Of a stretch of DNA of 64,000 nucleotides, positions 39,940-49,130 are shown piece after piece. The notes under the pieces are model-generated. The model saw only the letters and a list, made by a program, of their open reading frames with translations. It was not told the origin of the DNA and made no database searches. Origin of the DNA: Jeotgalicoccus meleagridis (lineage in GTDB: Bacteria; Bacillota; Bacilli; Staphylococcales; Salinicoccaceae); assembly GCF_903994045.1 (NCBI RefSeq), contig NZ_CAJEWD010000008.1, positions 574,532 through 638,531 on the forward strand. Reading direction: 5' to 3'. A program made the translations under genes and the position numbers. The stretch's first letter is position 1. The number at the start of each line of letters is the position of its first letter.

Positions 39940-40335
39940 ATGAAAAAAGTCATCACATACGGAACATTCGATTTATTACACACTGGTCACATCAACTTAT
40001 TGAGAAGAGCAAAAGCACTTGGTGACTATTTAATCGTCGCTGTTTCTACAGATGAATTTAATACTTTAAAACATAAAGAATCATATCACTCTTTTGAGGA
40101 AAGAAAGCAAATCCTAGAAGCCATTCGCTATGTCGATGAAGTCATCGGTGAAGATTCATGGGATCAAAAATCATCTGATGTTGTAGATTACAATATCGAT
40201 ACATTTGTCATTGGCGATGATTGGGAAGGAGAATTCGATTTCTTAAAAGAATACTGTGAAGTTGTCTATCTCCCAAGAACGACTGGTGTATCAACCACTA
40301 AAATTAAAGAAGAATTAAAAGAAAAAGATGCTTAA
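39940..40335 (+). CDS. tagD: Glycerol-3-phosphate cytidylyltransferase
   Basis: Makes CDP-glycerol from CTP and glycerol 3-phosphate, the donor for glycerol-phosphate teichoic acid. 131 residues with the cytidylyltransferase motifs [19 protein letters not shown] (HxGH) and [14 protein letters not shown] (a variant of RTxGISTT). The ATG at 39940 follows TTGGAGGAATTTATC. It overlaps tarB by eight bases, so the two are co-translated. Confidence 0.97.
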   Translation: MKKVITYGTFDLLHTGHINLLRRAKALGDYLIVAVSTDEFNTLKHKESYHSFEERKQILEAIRYVDEVIGEDSWDQKSSDVVDYNIDTFVIGDDWEGEFDFLKEYCEVVYLPRTTGVSTTKIKEELKEKDA

Positions 40336-41473
40336 AGAAGTAGTTTTAAAGTTTTATCTGCTGCTTGTTAAAGAATTTTTTCGTTTGTTTAGCTATTTCC
40401 CATTAAAGAGACGTACTGTAATGCTTTCGTCTTTCGGTGATAATCTCAGCTATATCAATGATAGTCTTTATCATAAAGGCCTATCAGACGTTATTGTTTT
40501 AAAAGAGAGCAGTTGTAAAAAAGACTTTAAACATGCACAGAAGGTTTTAAAGTTTTCTCCTAAGCATCCACTGTCCTTTTTTACAGGACTTTATTATCTG
40601 GCGACGAGTAAGATGATTTTTATCGATAATTATCACGTTATCTTAGCGAGCTGTGACTTTAAAAAGGATGTCGTGGTGAGTCAAGTCTGGCACGCCAATG
40701 GTGCTGTTAAATACTTCGGTTTAAGAGACAAGACAATCGTTCACCGACCTAAGAGTGCGCATAGAAGATTTAGATCAGTTTATAAAACATTCAATAAGGT
40801 AGTTGTCAGCTCTGATGATATGGCTTATATTTTTTCCGAAGCTTTTGGCTTGTCGGATAATAATATCTTAAAAACTGGCCTAGCTAGAACTGATTACTAT
40901 TTTGATAAAAAACAAGTAAATGAGGACCGTGTCAAAGTTAGACAAGGACTGAATTTAGATTCTAAGACAAAAGTAATCCTTTATGCACCAACCTATAGGG
41001 ACGGACATCTAAACGATAGTCAACTACTTTTAAACTTAAAGACAGTAAGTGAGAAACTGCCCGGCTATCACATCTTAGTGAAATTACACCCTGCCATGTC
41101 CGCTCACTATGATTATGAAAGCGTCTTTGTGACAAATGTTTCACAGGGCTATACGATTGAATCACTTATGGCCGCTTCAGACATACTCATTACAGATTAT
41201 TCATCCATACCTTATGAATATTGCATCCTAAATAAACCGATGTACTTCTATATCAATGATATTGATGAATACCAAGAGGAACGAGGAATTTGGTTTGATT
41301 TTGAATCTTACATGCCTGGACCTGCTTGTAAAAATGAAGATTCACTTATTGATAACCTACTCAATGAAACAGCCGATTTAAATAAAGTAAAAGCTTTTAA
41401 CAAGCGGGTTAATAAATATGCTGATGGGCATTCAAGTGACCGCTTAGTTGACACTTTATATAAAAATTTTTAA
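40328..41473 (+). CDS. tarB: CDP-glycerol glycerophosphotransferase TarB-like
   Basis: Adds the first glycerol phosphate to the ManNAc-GlcNAc linkage unit. 381 residues with [15 protein letters not shown] (in place of the WHGTP of TagF enzymes, a TarB/TagB trait), [28 protein letters not shown] and the [15 protein letters not shown] donor site. The N-terminal 25 residues are a membrane-binding amphipathic segment. It shares an operon with tagD and ends at a terminator. Confidence 0.92.
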   Translation: MLKEVVLKFYLLLVKEFFRLFSYFPLKRRTVMLSSFGDNLSYINDSLYHKGLSDVIVLKESSCKKDFKHAQKVLKFSPKHPLSFFTGLYYLATSKMIFIDNYHVILASCDFKKDVVVSQVWHANGAVKYFGLRDKTIVHRPKSAHRRFRSVYKTFNKVVVSSDDMAYIFSEAFGLSDNNILKTGLARTDYYFDKKQVNEDRVKVRQGLNLDSKTKVILYAPTYRDGHLNDSQLLLNLKTVSEKLPGYHILVKLHPAMSAHYDYESVFVTNVSQGYTIESLMAASDILITDYSSIPYEYCILNKPMYFYINDIDEYQEERGIWFDFESYMPGPACKNEDSLIDNLLNETADLNKVKAFNKRVNKYADGHSSDRLVDTLYKNF

Positions 41474-41483
41474 TAGAAAACAT

Positions 41484-41527
41484 AAGCACGTCGAGCGCTA
41501 GAAAAGTGACTCGGCGTGCTTTTAATT
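41484..41527. terminator. Bidirectional terminator
   Basis: AAGCACGTCGAG ... CTCGGCGTGCTTTT stem with one mismatch, between convergent tarB and the 880-residue transferase gene. Confidence 0.9.
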
Positions 41528-41534
41528 TAAGATT

Positions 41535-44177
41535 TTACTTGTGATCTAATTTCTCTAATTTATTAAGAACACTATTATAAATTCTTAAGCAGTTATCATG
41601 ATCTTGGTATTCAAAAATGCCTGATATATCAATATTACCTGTTTTAAAATTTCGATGAATCTGTTCTTGTATCAGGGTAATTAACTCATCTTCTGTTCTG
41701 GCGATTTCACCAATAAAGGTTTGATGTAAAGGTCTTAATTTACCTTGGCGGAAAAACTTCCTCACATCAAAATGATAGTATATTACGGGCTTATCCATCA
41801 GTGTGAAATCAAAACTTACACTTGAGTAATCTGTAATTAATAAGGAATGCTCAATGAGTAAATCTTGTACTTTTTTTGACCCTAGCTCGATAAAATTAAT
41901 ATTGTTACTAGGATTCAGTATTTCACTATTAAAATACATCTGAGCTCTATAGTGAGGATAAAAATTCAATTGCACGTTATTATCTTCTAAAATCTTAATC
42001 AGTCTTTCATTATGGATAAGATTATTATAGTAATTAAAATATTGACTATCTAAAAATTGTTCATCTGTATTAATCCAATCACGCCAAGTTGGCATTAAAA
42101 GAATATCTTTTGTTTCATTATTTCTTGGTAAAGAATCAAACCTTGCCAGTCCCGTGATTGCAACTTCTTCTTCGTCATAACCCAATTTTTTCACAACGAC
42201 ATTATATTTTTCTGGCTGTGAAGACACGATGAAAAGATCAAAAGGTAGGTCGTAATATTTTTTATGATATTCCACTCTTTTTCGACCCAACACCCCATGT
42301 TGTAAAAACACTTTAATAGTCTCTTCATAATTAAAGAAGCCACGTGCTGGTTTATAAGGCAAGAGATTTTCAAGGTCATGTGTACCGAGTAAGACCCCTG
42401 CTTTGAAGGAAATCTGGTAATGTTCTTTTGAACCAAAAGCTAAAACATTTGGATCATCAGAAATTTTCTCATAGTCAACAGCAGTATCTTCAATCACGTA
42501 ATATGCATCAATATCTGTGTGCTGTTTTAAATACTGATAAAAGGCATAACCATTATCTTGGGCTGTATCATATCGCTCACCAACCAACCAAGTCTGATAA
42601 TCTTTCTTAGGTTTATCCCCTGGTAAAGGAATACCACTAGGAATTAAAAAGGTCTCTATTTTCAAGTTATCAAAAGGTGTTGTTGTGATTAAGAAATAAT
42701 GTCTATTTCCTTCTGCATCTACTTTATCAAATACCCCATAATAGTTATCCTTTTTGTAGTCTGCGAATTCATATTTGATTTTAACTTGCCGAACGATTTC
42801 ACCGCTGTCATGAACGATGCCAATAAATATATCAATAATTGTTTTACCTTTACTTTTTAACTGGATAAAATCAATAAGAGATAAGTCGATTGAAAAATCA
42901 TTATCTATTGGTAAAAGTACTTGCTCTTTAGAATATCGGTCCTCAAATATCATATAAATTTTAGATTCTACAAAGTTTTCTAGACCGCTCACAAAACCAG
43001 TTAACTCATTCCCTTCTATTTCTGTGACTTGTCTTCTTAATCTTGGACGGGTCACTTTAAATCCTAAGCCACTGTCTTTTCTTTTATAAAACCAAATCTT
43101 CATCATTTCAAAGTTATAATTGATGACTTCTCTAGACCCAAGTGAATCTTGATCAATATCATTTATATTCGGTTGTAAAATCATTTCTTCATGACCAGCT
43201 GTCAGTACACTAAATCTTTTTCTAGAAAATTTATCCATCAAGTCATCTAGTGGAATGTCAGCTGTGTAGCTACCCTCTAACATGTAAAGGGGATATGAAA
43301 TTGTAGTCTCTGATATTGTATCGTTTAATATTAATGATTTAAGTGCACGTTTATCACGGCTATTTAGACTTAAACTTAAAGTATCTTCCTTAAGCTGATA
43401 GGAAATACCCGATAAATTAATAATATGATTTTCTATAAATAATAGTGTTTCACCAGTTCTCTTAGTGATGTCCACAGTATGAGATTTTGTTGATAATAAC
43501 TTGTCACTAACAGAAAACTCGACAGGAACCATCTGGAAGTCCTTAAGAATATAGAGAGAAGCTCTCCCCATAGTGACATAGTCAAAATCATTGGTGACGA
43601 TTTTTTTGTTAAACCCAATATTATCTAACTCTACAATCTTATTCGGATATAAAAAGGCTAGCTTATACCCTGTCATATCCTCTTTAAAATCGACTTCTAA
43701 TCTTTCATACGATGTACTGATATCTTCAGCAAAAACAGCTTTTTCTTTAAAATTATATTCAGAAAATAGCGGTTCTAAAATAATTGTACCGTTCACTAAA
43801 ATATTAAAGTATTTATCATTTTTAAAGAAGGACGTTTTATTCTGCAGATCCTCACTCGGACGTACAATCATATTCTTACCGTCTACCTTCATTTTGATAG
43901 TAGAGTTTCCTTGAATATTTTTAAATATCTCGTTTTCTAAAAAAATAGAAGCTGAATTTTTTTCTATTTTATAAGAAAGTTGCTCACTGTAACATCCATC
44001 AGATAAAATAAATTCAACATTTTTCTTAGAACTTAAATTATAAAAGTTTCTGAGAGATAAATTAATGACAATCATATGATTAAACACTGTTAAATCTTCA
44101 AATGTTACCTTCTTCACTATCATTTCTCTCATACTTCTTGGAAGTATAGTTCTCAATCTTTTCTTTAATGAACTCAT
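41535..44177 (-). CDS. Large CDP-glycerol glycerophosphotransferase (TarL/TagF-like polymerase)
   Basis: 880 residues. The C-terminal 370 or so form the glycerophosphotransferase catalytic domain: VFLQHGVLGRKRV, ITGLARFDSLPR, ILLMPTWRDWI, YPHYRAQMYF and HSLLITDYSSVSFDFTLMDKPVIYYHFD. The N-terminal 500 residues are beta-rich with several repeated Ig-like or tail-type segments and no signal peptide, similar in placement to the N-terminal extensions of TarL/TarK and of streptococcal and staphylococcal TagF-like proteins. It probably polymerises glycerol phosphate (or ribitol phosphate; not excluded). An AGGAG site precedes the ATG. Monocistronic or read with the GT4 gene upstream. Confidence 0.82.
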   Translation of the reverse strand: MSSLKKRLRTILPRSMREMIVKKVTFEDLTVFNHMIVINLSLRNFYNLSSKKNVEFILSDGCYSEQLSYKIEKNSASIFLENEIFKNIQGNSTIKMKVDGKNMIVRPSEDLQNKTSFFKNDKYFNILVNGTIILEPLFSEYNFKEKAVFAEDISTSYERLEVDFKEDMTGYKLAFLYPNKIVELDNIGFNKKIVTNDFDYVTMGRASLYILKDFQMVPVEFSVSDKLLSTKSHTVDITKRTGETLLFIENHIINLSGISYQLKEDTLSLSLNSRDKRALKSLILNDTISETTISYPLYMLEGSYTADIPLDDLMDKFSRKRFSVLTAGHEEMILQPNINDIDQDSLGSREVINYNFEMMKIWFYKRKDSGLGFKVTRPRLRRQVTEIEGNELTGFVSGLENFVESKIYMIFEDRYSKEQVLLPIDNDFSIDLSLIDFIQLKSKGKTIIDIFIGIVHDSGEIVRQVKIKYEFADYKKDNYYGVFDKVDAEGNRHYFLITTTPFDNLKIETFLIPSGIPLPGDKPKKDYQTWLVGERYDTAQDNGYAFYQYLKQHTDIDAYYVIEDTAVDYEKISDDPNVLAFGSKEHYQISFKAGVLLGTHDLENLLPYKPARGFFNYEETIKVFLQHGVLGRKRVEYHKKYYDLPFDLFIVSSQPEKYNVVVKKLGYDEEEVAITGLARFDSLPRNNETKDILLMPTWRDWINTDEQFLDSQYFNYYNNLIHNERLIKILEDNNVQLNFYPHYRAQMYFNSEILNPSNNINFIELGSKKVQDLLIEHSLLITDYSSVSFDFTLMDKPVIYYHFDVRKFFRQGKLRPLHQTFIGEIARTEDELITLIQEQIHRNFKTGNIDISGIFEYQDHDNCLRIYNSVLNKLEKLDHK

Positions 44178-44254
44178 ATATAAAACTCCTACATAATAAT
44201 TACATACTCATCTTCACTATATTCATTTTACATGAAAACTCCATTTCTTTACAT

Positions 44255-44294
44255 TAATAAAAGAGCTTGAATAACATCAGTGTTATTCAAACTC
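44255..44294 (-). terminator. Terminator after the GT4 gene
   Basis: GAGTTTGAATAACA / TGTTATTCAAGCTC hairpin with TTTTATT tail on the minus strand. Confidence 0.9.
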
Positions 44295-44297
44295 TAA

Positions 44298-45470
44298 TTA
44301 GGAAAGAAAATTTTCAAGTTTATTTATATTAATTTCCCATAAAAATTCTGACTCTAAGAGCTTCCTAGAATTGTTTCTGAGTGTGAGCTCAAGTGCTCTA
44401 TCTTCTTTTATTTTTAATATTGCGCTGACGAGTTCATCAGTCGTTGCGCCTTCTTTAGCGTAACCAACTTTGTTCCCATTCACTAGTTCACCCGTAAAAC
44501 CACCGAGATTAGTTACAATAGGCACCCCTGATGCGATTCCATCAATCACTTTACCAGGTAAGACATTTAAAAAGACCTCACTATCTTTTAAGATAGAGAG
44601 TTGGATATTTGATTGTCTGATATCCACTAGACATTCTTCTCGTGTTTTTTCTTCTTCAAAGGTCACGTACTTAAAATCATTGAAGTCAATATAAGATTTA
44701 AAGAGATGGGCGTTCATCCCGTAACCTATAATCTTAAAGTCAATTTTTTCCGCTTCTAAGCGAGTCGCAAGCTCTTGTAACTTTTCATAACTTTGAGCAA
44801 AACCGATATTACCCGTATAGATGACTCTGAAGTTCTTGCCCAGTTCTTCAAAAGCAACCTCTTCTTCTGTAAAGGCATTTGGTAGATAAAGGATCTCTTT
44901 GTTTCTGACCATTTCTTTTATGTATTTTCTAAAACCCTCATTGTTAATGACGATTTTATCAGATGCTTTATACAGCAGTTTCTCCATCAATTTTAAGATT
45001 GGGAAGAAAAGATTTATATTTAATTTTTCAACATATTTGACACTATCTGGCCAAAGATCTCTAACTTCTAATATACGTTTAACCGAACGATTTCTTTTTT
45101 GAAAGAAAGCAGCCCAAGGTATAAAAATATTAGGTGATGTCACATAGATACAATCGTAAAGATGTTGATATTCTTTTACATAAACCCATACTTTATAAGA
45201 TAGTTCAAAGTAATACAGCAGCCGTAAAAACATAGACTTACTCTGTTTATCCATGCGCATTTTTAGTCTCATGATATCTCTTGATTGACTGATTTCAGTA
45301 TCATTCCAATACTTATCTTCCTCATACATCTTAGCATTAGGATATGAAGGATGTGTCGTTAACACTTCTACCTTATGATTTTTAGATAAGTACTTATATA
45401 AGTTTTTTAATCGATTCGCACCAGAACCTATTTCAGGGTAAAAATTTTGAGTAATTAATAATATTTTCAT
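44298..45470 (-). CDS. Glycosyltransferase family 4 (WbuB-like)
   Basis: GT-B glycosyltransferase of 390 residues, cytoplasmic. The N-terminal NFYPEIGSGANRLKNLYKYL is the usual acceptor-domain glycine loop. The C-terminal donor domain has VIYTGNIGFAQSYEKL, the E-x7-E region (KDSEVFLNVLPGKVIDGIASGVPIV) and NKVGYAKEG. WbuB-type enzymes of surface polysaccharides look like this. Sugar and acceptor are unknown. It lies 56 bases downstream of a second GT4 gene, with which it may act on teichoic acid or another envelope glycan. Confidence 0.85.
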   Translation of the reverse strand: MKILLITQNFYPEIGSGANRLKNLYKYLSKNHKVEVLTTHPSYPNAKMYEEDKYWNDTEISQSRDIMRLKMRMDKQSKSMFLRLLYYFELSYKVWVYVKEYQHLYDCIYVTSPNIFIPWAAFFQKRNRSVKRILEVRDLWPDSVKYVEKLNINLFFPILKLMEKLLYKASDKIVINNEGFRKYIKEMVRNKEILYLPNAFTEEEVAFEELGKNFRVIYTGNIGFAQSYEKLQELATRLEAEKIDFKIIGYGMNAHLFKSYIDFNDFKYVTFEEEKTREECLVDIRQSNIQLSILKDSEVFLNVLPGKVIDGIASGVPIVTNLGGFTGELVNGNKVGYAKEGATTDELVSAILKIKEDRALELTLRNNSRKLLESEFLWEININKLENFLS

Positions 45471-45526
45471 AGGTCACCCATCTTAAAAATTTTATGCTTT
45501 TCTATTATAACAAAGCTCACTTGTGT

Positions 45527-46696
45527 TTAAAAATTAATTTTTTTGTATAAGTCTTGTAAAACAACTTTATCGACTTCCCAATTATACTTTAACTTAGCGG
45601 TCTTTGTGTGTGCTTTAAAATTCATCAGCAGATCATCGTCAGCTAGCATTCTTTCGATTGCTTCTTGAAGTTGTTTTGTATTGCCTTCTTCTACTGTTAG
45701 ACCCACCGCTTCCCCGTCAATTATTTTTTCAATCTCAGGTAATCTTGAACCAATGACAGGTACATGCGCCATCAGATATTCAAATAATTTATTTGAGGAA
45801 GCTGAATAATGATTAAAGTTAGTATTCTCTAAAAATTGAATTCCAAGGTCAGCGGCCTTTGTATATTGCCTTAATAGCTGATAAGGTACTCTATCTATAA
45901 AATGTACCTTATCTTCGAGTCGTAAATCATGGTGCTTAGCAATTAGATTTTGCCTCTCTTTTCCATCACCAATCATAAACAAACTAGCACCCTCGATGTT
46001 TTTAAAGGCTTCTAATAATTTAAATAAGCCTCGTCCTTCTTGCATACCACCCTGATACAAGACAATTTTTTTATCATCTGGTATGTGATAAGTATGTCGT
46101 AAATCCATAGCCTTATACTGATCAATATCATATAACTCTGAATAGTTATGAATGACCGTCGGATATTTTTTATATAGGTTATAATGGTAGTCAGCACGAG
46201 TTTCATTTTCTACTATAACTTCATCGACAAACTTGAGTAAAAATTTCTCAATCCTATATATAGTATTAAAATTGTAATGTGTCCGACTTGTTTGCACTTC
46301 ATGCGAATCATAGATTAATAATTTCTTTTTTAATCGTAACTTACTAGAGACAATACCTTGTATCAAAGTATTTAAGTCATGTGCATGATAAACATCGGTA
46401 TTATATGAACGGCCTAGCATAATCATCTTTAGCATCAAGAGCGCGTTCGGAAGATGCTTATTCAAAATTGTAGTTTTAAATTTGTTTCTAAGTCGCTCAG
46501 GTAACTCCCATTTCAAGGGGCGGTTTACCACTATATTATTAGAAATTTTTTCGCTTTTTTTCAATTCCATTTCAGTCAGTTCTTTTTTCGCTATTATGGT
46601 GACTGAGTAATTTAGTTCCTCTAGAGCTTTTGCTTCTCTAAGGACCCTGGCATCATTAACAAAGTTATTCCAGACAAACATCGTTACACTTTTCAT
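45527..46696 (-). CDS. Glycosyltransferase family 4
   Basis: GT-B enzyme of 389 residues. VWNNFVNDARVLREAKALEEL opens the acceptor domain, VYHAHDLNTL is a typical H-x-D site, and the donor domain has VLYQGGMQEGRGLFKLLEAF and SSNKLFEYLMAHVPVIGSRLPEI. The ATG at 46696 is chosen for AGAGGG six bases upstream; a TTG two codons before overlaps it. Substrate unknown. Confidence 0.85.
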   Translation of the reverse strand: MKSVTMFVWNNFVNDARVLREAKALEELNYSVTIIAKKELTEMELKKSEKISNNIVVNRPLKWELPERLRNKFKTTILNKHLPNALLMLKMIMLGRSYNTDVYHAHDLNTLIQGIVSSKLRLKKKLLIYDSHEVQTSRTHYNFNTIYRIEKFLLKFVDEVIVENETRADYHYNLYKKYPTVIHNYSELYDIDQYKAMDLRHTYHIPDDKKIVLYQGGMQEGRGLFKLLEAFKNIEGASLFMIGDGKERQNLIAKHHDLRLEDKVHFIDRVPYQLLRQYTKAADLGIQFLENTNFNHYSASSNKLFEYLMAHVPVIGSRLPEIEKIIDGEAVGLTVEEGNTKQLQEAIERMLADDDLLMNFKAHTKTAKLKYNWEVDKVVLQDLYKKINF

Positions 46697-46748
46697 TTGC
46701 AACCCTCTAAAATTTATTATATTGTTTTAATTTACTATACTTACACAT

Positions 46749-46754
46749 TATAAT
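46749..46754 (+). promoter_or_regulatory. Likely -10 of the LCP (msrR-like) operon
   Basis: TATAAT with a weak TTTAAT -35 (46726-46731) at 17 bases, 47 bases before the start codon. Confidence 0.45.
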
Positions 46755-46800
46755 AGAATCTATATGATTTTAAAATCCAAACTAGAAATGAGAAATTATT

Positions 46801-48156
46801 TTGACTAAAAAAATTATCTGGACAATAGTGATTGTCCTACTACTAATCTTAGCAGGTGCAGGCATTTATATTTACAGTCTTTATAATGCATTTGATGAAG
46901 GCGTCACAAGCTCATACGAACCCACTGATAGAGAACGCTCTGACTTAAGAAAAGAAGACGCCTCTGTCGATGAGAGCTTTACAGTATTAATACTCGGTAC
47001 TGATGAGAATGATTCGAGAGCTGAAAAAGAAAACTTAGCTGGAGATGATTTCAGAACAGACAGTATGATCTTGGCTACTTTTGATAAGAATGAAGACGAC
47101 GTTAAACTAGTCAACATACCAAGAGATACACTCGCTTATATCAATACAGAAGAATATTTCGATAAAATAAATCACGCTCATATGTACGGGGGACCAAGTG
47201 CTTCAATGGAGACAGTCGAGACTTTACTCAATGTTCCAGTAGACTACTACGTCCGCTTAAACATGGCTGGTGTGGTTGATATTGTTGACTCAGTTGGTGG
47301 TATTGAATTCGATGTACCATTTGATATGGACGAACCGGATCAGCATGATAAAGGTCGTATCAAACTTGAAAAAGGCGTTCAAGAATTGAGCGGTGAAGAA
47401 GCACTCGCTGTCGTGAGAAGCCGTCGTGTAGACTCAGACTTAGGCCGTGGTAATAGACAAATAGAATTAGTCGAAGCGGTCTTAAACAAAGTGAAATCTT
47501 CAGGTAGTTTGAAAAACATCGATGATTTAATTAAAGTTGTTGCAGATAATACCAAGCATAGCTTTACATCTAAAGAAATAAGAAGCCTTGCTTCCTACTA
47601 CGCTTTCAATGATATTAGCTTTGATTCTACACAGTTAAAAGGATCAGATTTTTGGGAGCCAAATTCAGGTGCTTATTTCTATAGACCTGACGAGGAACAC
47701 ATATATGTCTTATCAAACACAATCCGTTCTATACTCGGTATGGATGAGTCAGATCCAAATGACTTGATCAACATTAGACTAGCTGACTTTTTAACACCAT
47801 ATCAGTATCTTGACGACTATACGCTTAATGAATATAAGTTAGAAGAAACGCCTTTGTATGCAGAAGAAGGCTATGAAAGTCCTTATGGTGACGGTTTTGA
47901 AACTGAAGAATTTAACTATCAAGAGTCAGATGTAGAAGGTGAAACAGAAATAGAAGAAAATCCAGAAGATGACCCTTCTACAGAAGAAACTAACCCTAAC
48001 GAACAAACGGATCCTAACCAACAAACAGACCCTAACACAGAAAACAACCAAGAAGAATATAATGAAGTACCAGCTGAAGAAGGGTATAATAACAACCAAG
48101 ATGGCTATTACGATAATAGCAGTGAAGAAAATTATGATGACGGTAGTTATTATTAA
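46801..48156 (+). CDS. LytR-CpsA-Psr (LCP) family protein, MsrR-like
   Basis: Membrane-anchored ligase transferring teichoic acid or related polymers from the lipid carrier to peptidoglycan, active outside the cell. The N-terminal transmembrane helix is at residues 4-28. The LCP domain (about 60-300) shows the conserved FTVLILGTD, FRTDSMILATFD, VKLVNIPRDTLAYI, KINHAHMYGG and RSRRVDSDLGRGNRQ segments with the phosphate-binding arginines. A 100-residue extracellular tail, rich in Glu, Asn, Gln, Tyr and DPN-type repeats, follows. It starts at TTG with a weak ribosome site. msrR of S. aureus has the same DUF2538 and GNAT neighbours. Confidence 0.9.
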   Translation: MTKKIIWTIVIVLLLILAGAGIYIYSLYNAFDEGVTSSYEPTDRERSDLRKEDASVDESFTVLILGTDENDSRAEKENLAGDDFRTDSMILATFDKNEDDVKLVNIPRDTLAYINTEEYFDKINHAHMYGGPSASMETVETLLNVPVDYYVRLNMAGVVDIVDSVGGIEFDVPFDMDEPDQHDKGRIKLEKGVQELSGEEALAVVRSRRVDSDLGRGNRQIELVEAVLNKVKSSGSLKNIDDLIKVVADNTKHSFTSKEIRSLASYYAFNDISFDSTQLKGSDFWEPNSGAYFYRPDEEHIYVLSNTIRSILGMDESDPNDLINIRLADFLTPYQYLDDYTLNEYKLEETPLYAEEGYESPYGDGFETEEFNYQESDVEGETEIEENPEDDPSTEETNPNEQTDPNQQTDPNTENNQEEYNEVPAEEGYNNNQDGYYDNSSEENYDDGSYY

Positions 48157-48176
48157 GTAAGAAAAGAGGTGCGACA

Positions 48177-48641
48177 TTGAGAAGTTCATACGACAAAGTT
48201 TCAAATATCGAAGAGATGATGGCAAGCTTAGAAACATTGATAAAAAATAGTGGTCAGAAAAACATAGAAAATGAATATTACTATTTAAATCATCGGCACA
48301 AAGAACTTTATCTTGCTCTAAGAAGTTACTTTGCTGAGGCTGAACATAATCCTCAAGTTGATGCAGCCGCCTATATCACAGCAATTCCTGAAATATACGA
48401 AGCAGTCGATGTCTTTGAATGTATTCATCCTCTAGACTGGATATCTAACGATGGCCGTTTGTCAGATGCTTTTAAATCATTGACCCCTCATATACAGTAC
48501 ATTGCACTCGCAGCAGCTGAAGCCAGTAAAATAAAGTTCAATACGCCACCCGCTTTATCTCTTGGCATGGACTATTGGAATATTGATCAATTAAAAATGT
48601 TTTGGCAATATACGATTATTAGACGAAAAAATGCGATGTAG
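48177..48641 (+). CDS. DUF2538 family protein
   Basis: 154-residue helical protein starting at TTG 48177 behind AAGAGGTGCG. Features are YYLNHRHKELYLALRSYF, ITAIPEIYEAVDVFE and a C-terminal MDYWNIDQLKMFWQYTIIRRKNAM. It closely resembles the S. aureus DUF2538 protein encoded beside msrR. Function unknown. It sits between the LCP and GNAT genes with gaps of 20 and 8 bases, so they form an operon. Confidence 0.85.
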   Translation: MRSSYDKVSNIEEMMASLETLIKNSGQKNIENEYYYLNHRHKELYLALRSYFAEAEHNPQVDAAAYITAIPEIYEAVDVFECIHPLDWISNDGRLSDAFKSLTPHIQYIALAAAEASKIKFNTPPALSLGMDYWNIDQLKMFWQYTIIRRKNAM

Positions 48642-48649
48642 GTGATAAT

Positions 48650-49075
48650 ATGGAAATGAAAATATCAGATGATCCTAAGTTTTACAATCAATGCTTAGAA
48701 GTCAGAAAAGAAGTATTTGTAGAAGAGCAGAATGTCCCGCTTGAAATAGAAGTCGATGAATATGAAAAAGAAGCGGTAAATATTTTACTGACCTTAGACG
48801 ATCGTCCACTAGGTACTGTTAGATATAGAGATATTGGTGACGGTGTCGCAAAAGTGGAACGTATGGCTGTTAGAAAGATTGCTAGAGGCATGCATCTAGG
48901 TCAAGCTCTGATGAATTTTGTACACATTCACGCAAGGGACAATGGCTATAAAAGAACTAAACTTGGCGCACAAGTTCACGCCTTAAAGTTTTATGAAAAA
49001 CTGGGTTATGAAGTAACATCAGATGAATTCGATGATGCTGGAATCCCACATAAATACATGGAAAAAGAACTATAA
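48650..49075 (+). CDS. GNAT family acetyltransferase
   Basis: 141-residue N-acetyltransferase (ElaA/YjcF-like). The acetyl-CoA loop is at KVERMAVRKIARGMHLGQALM (pattern R/Q-x-x-G-x-G/A) and the following KLGAQVHALKFYEKLGYEV is the typical C-terminal part. The substrate is unknown. Last gene of the LCP-DUF2538-GNAT operon. Confidence 0.9.
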   Translation: MEMKISDDPKFYNQCLEVRKEVFVEEQNVPLEIEVDEYEKEAVNILLTLDDRPLGTVRYRDIGDGVAKVERMAVRKIARGMHLGQALMNFVHIHARDNGYKRTKLGAQVHALKFYEKLGYEVTSDEFDDAGIPHKYMEKEL

Positions 49076-49078
49076 AAT

Positions 49079-49130
49079 AACACCCTGGATATAAGTTGAG
49101 ATGCGTCTCACTTATTCCAGGGTGTTTTAT
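49079..49130. terminator. Bidirectional terminator
   Basis: AACACCCTGG ... CCAGGGTGTT extended by ATAAGT/ACTTAT, with a T-rich tail, between the convergent GNAT gene and the large glycosyltransferase gene. Confidence 0.92.

Noticed and set aside
47926-48237. 103-residue hydrophobic frame antisense to the LCP tail
   Set aside because: Arises from the Asn/Glu/Tyr repeat region read backwards; spans two real genes.
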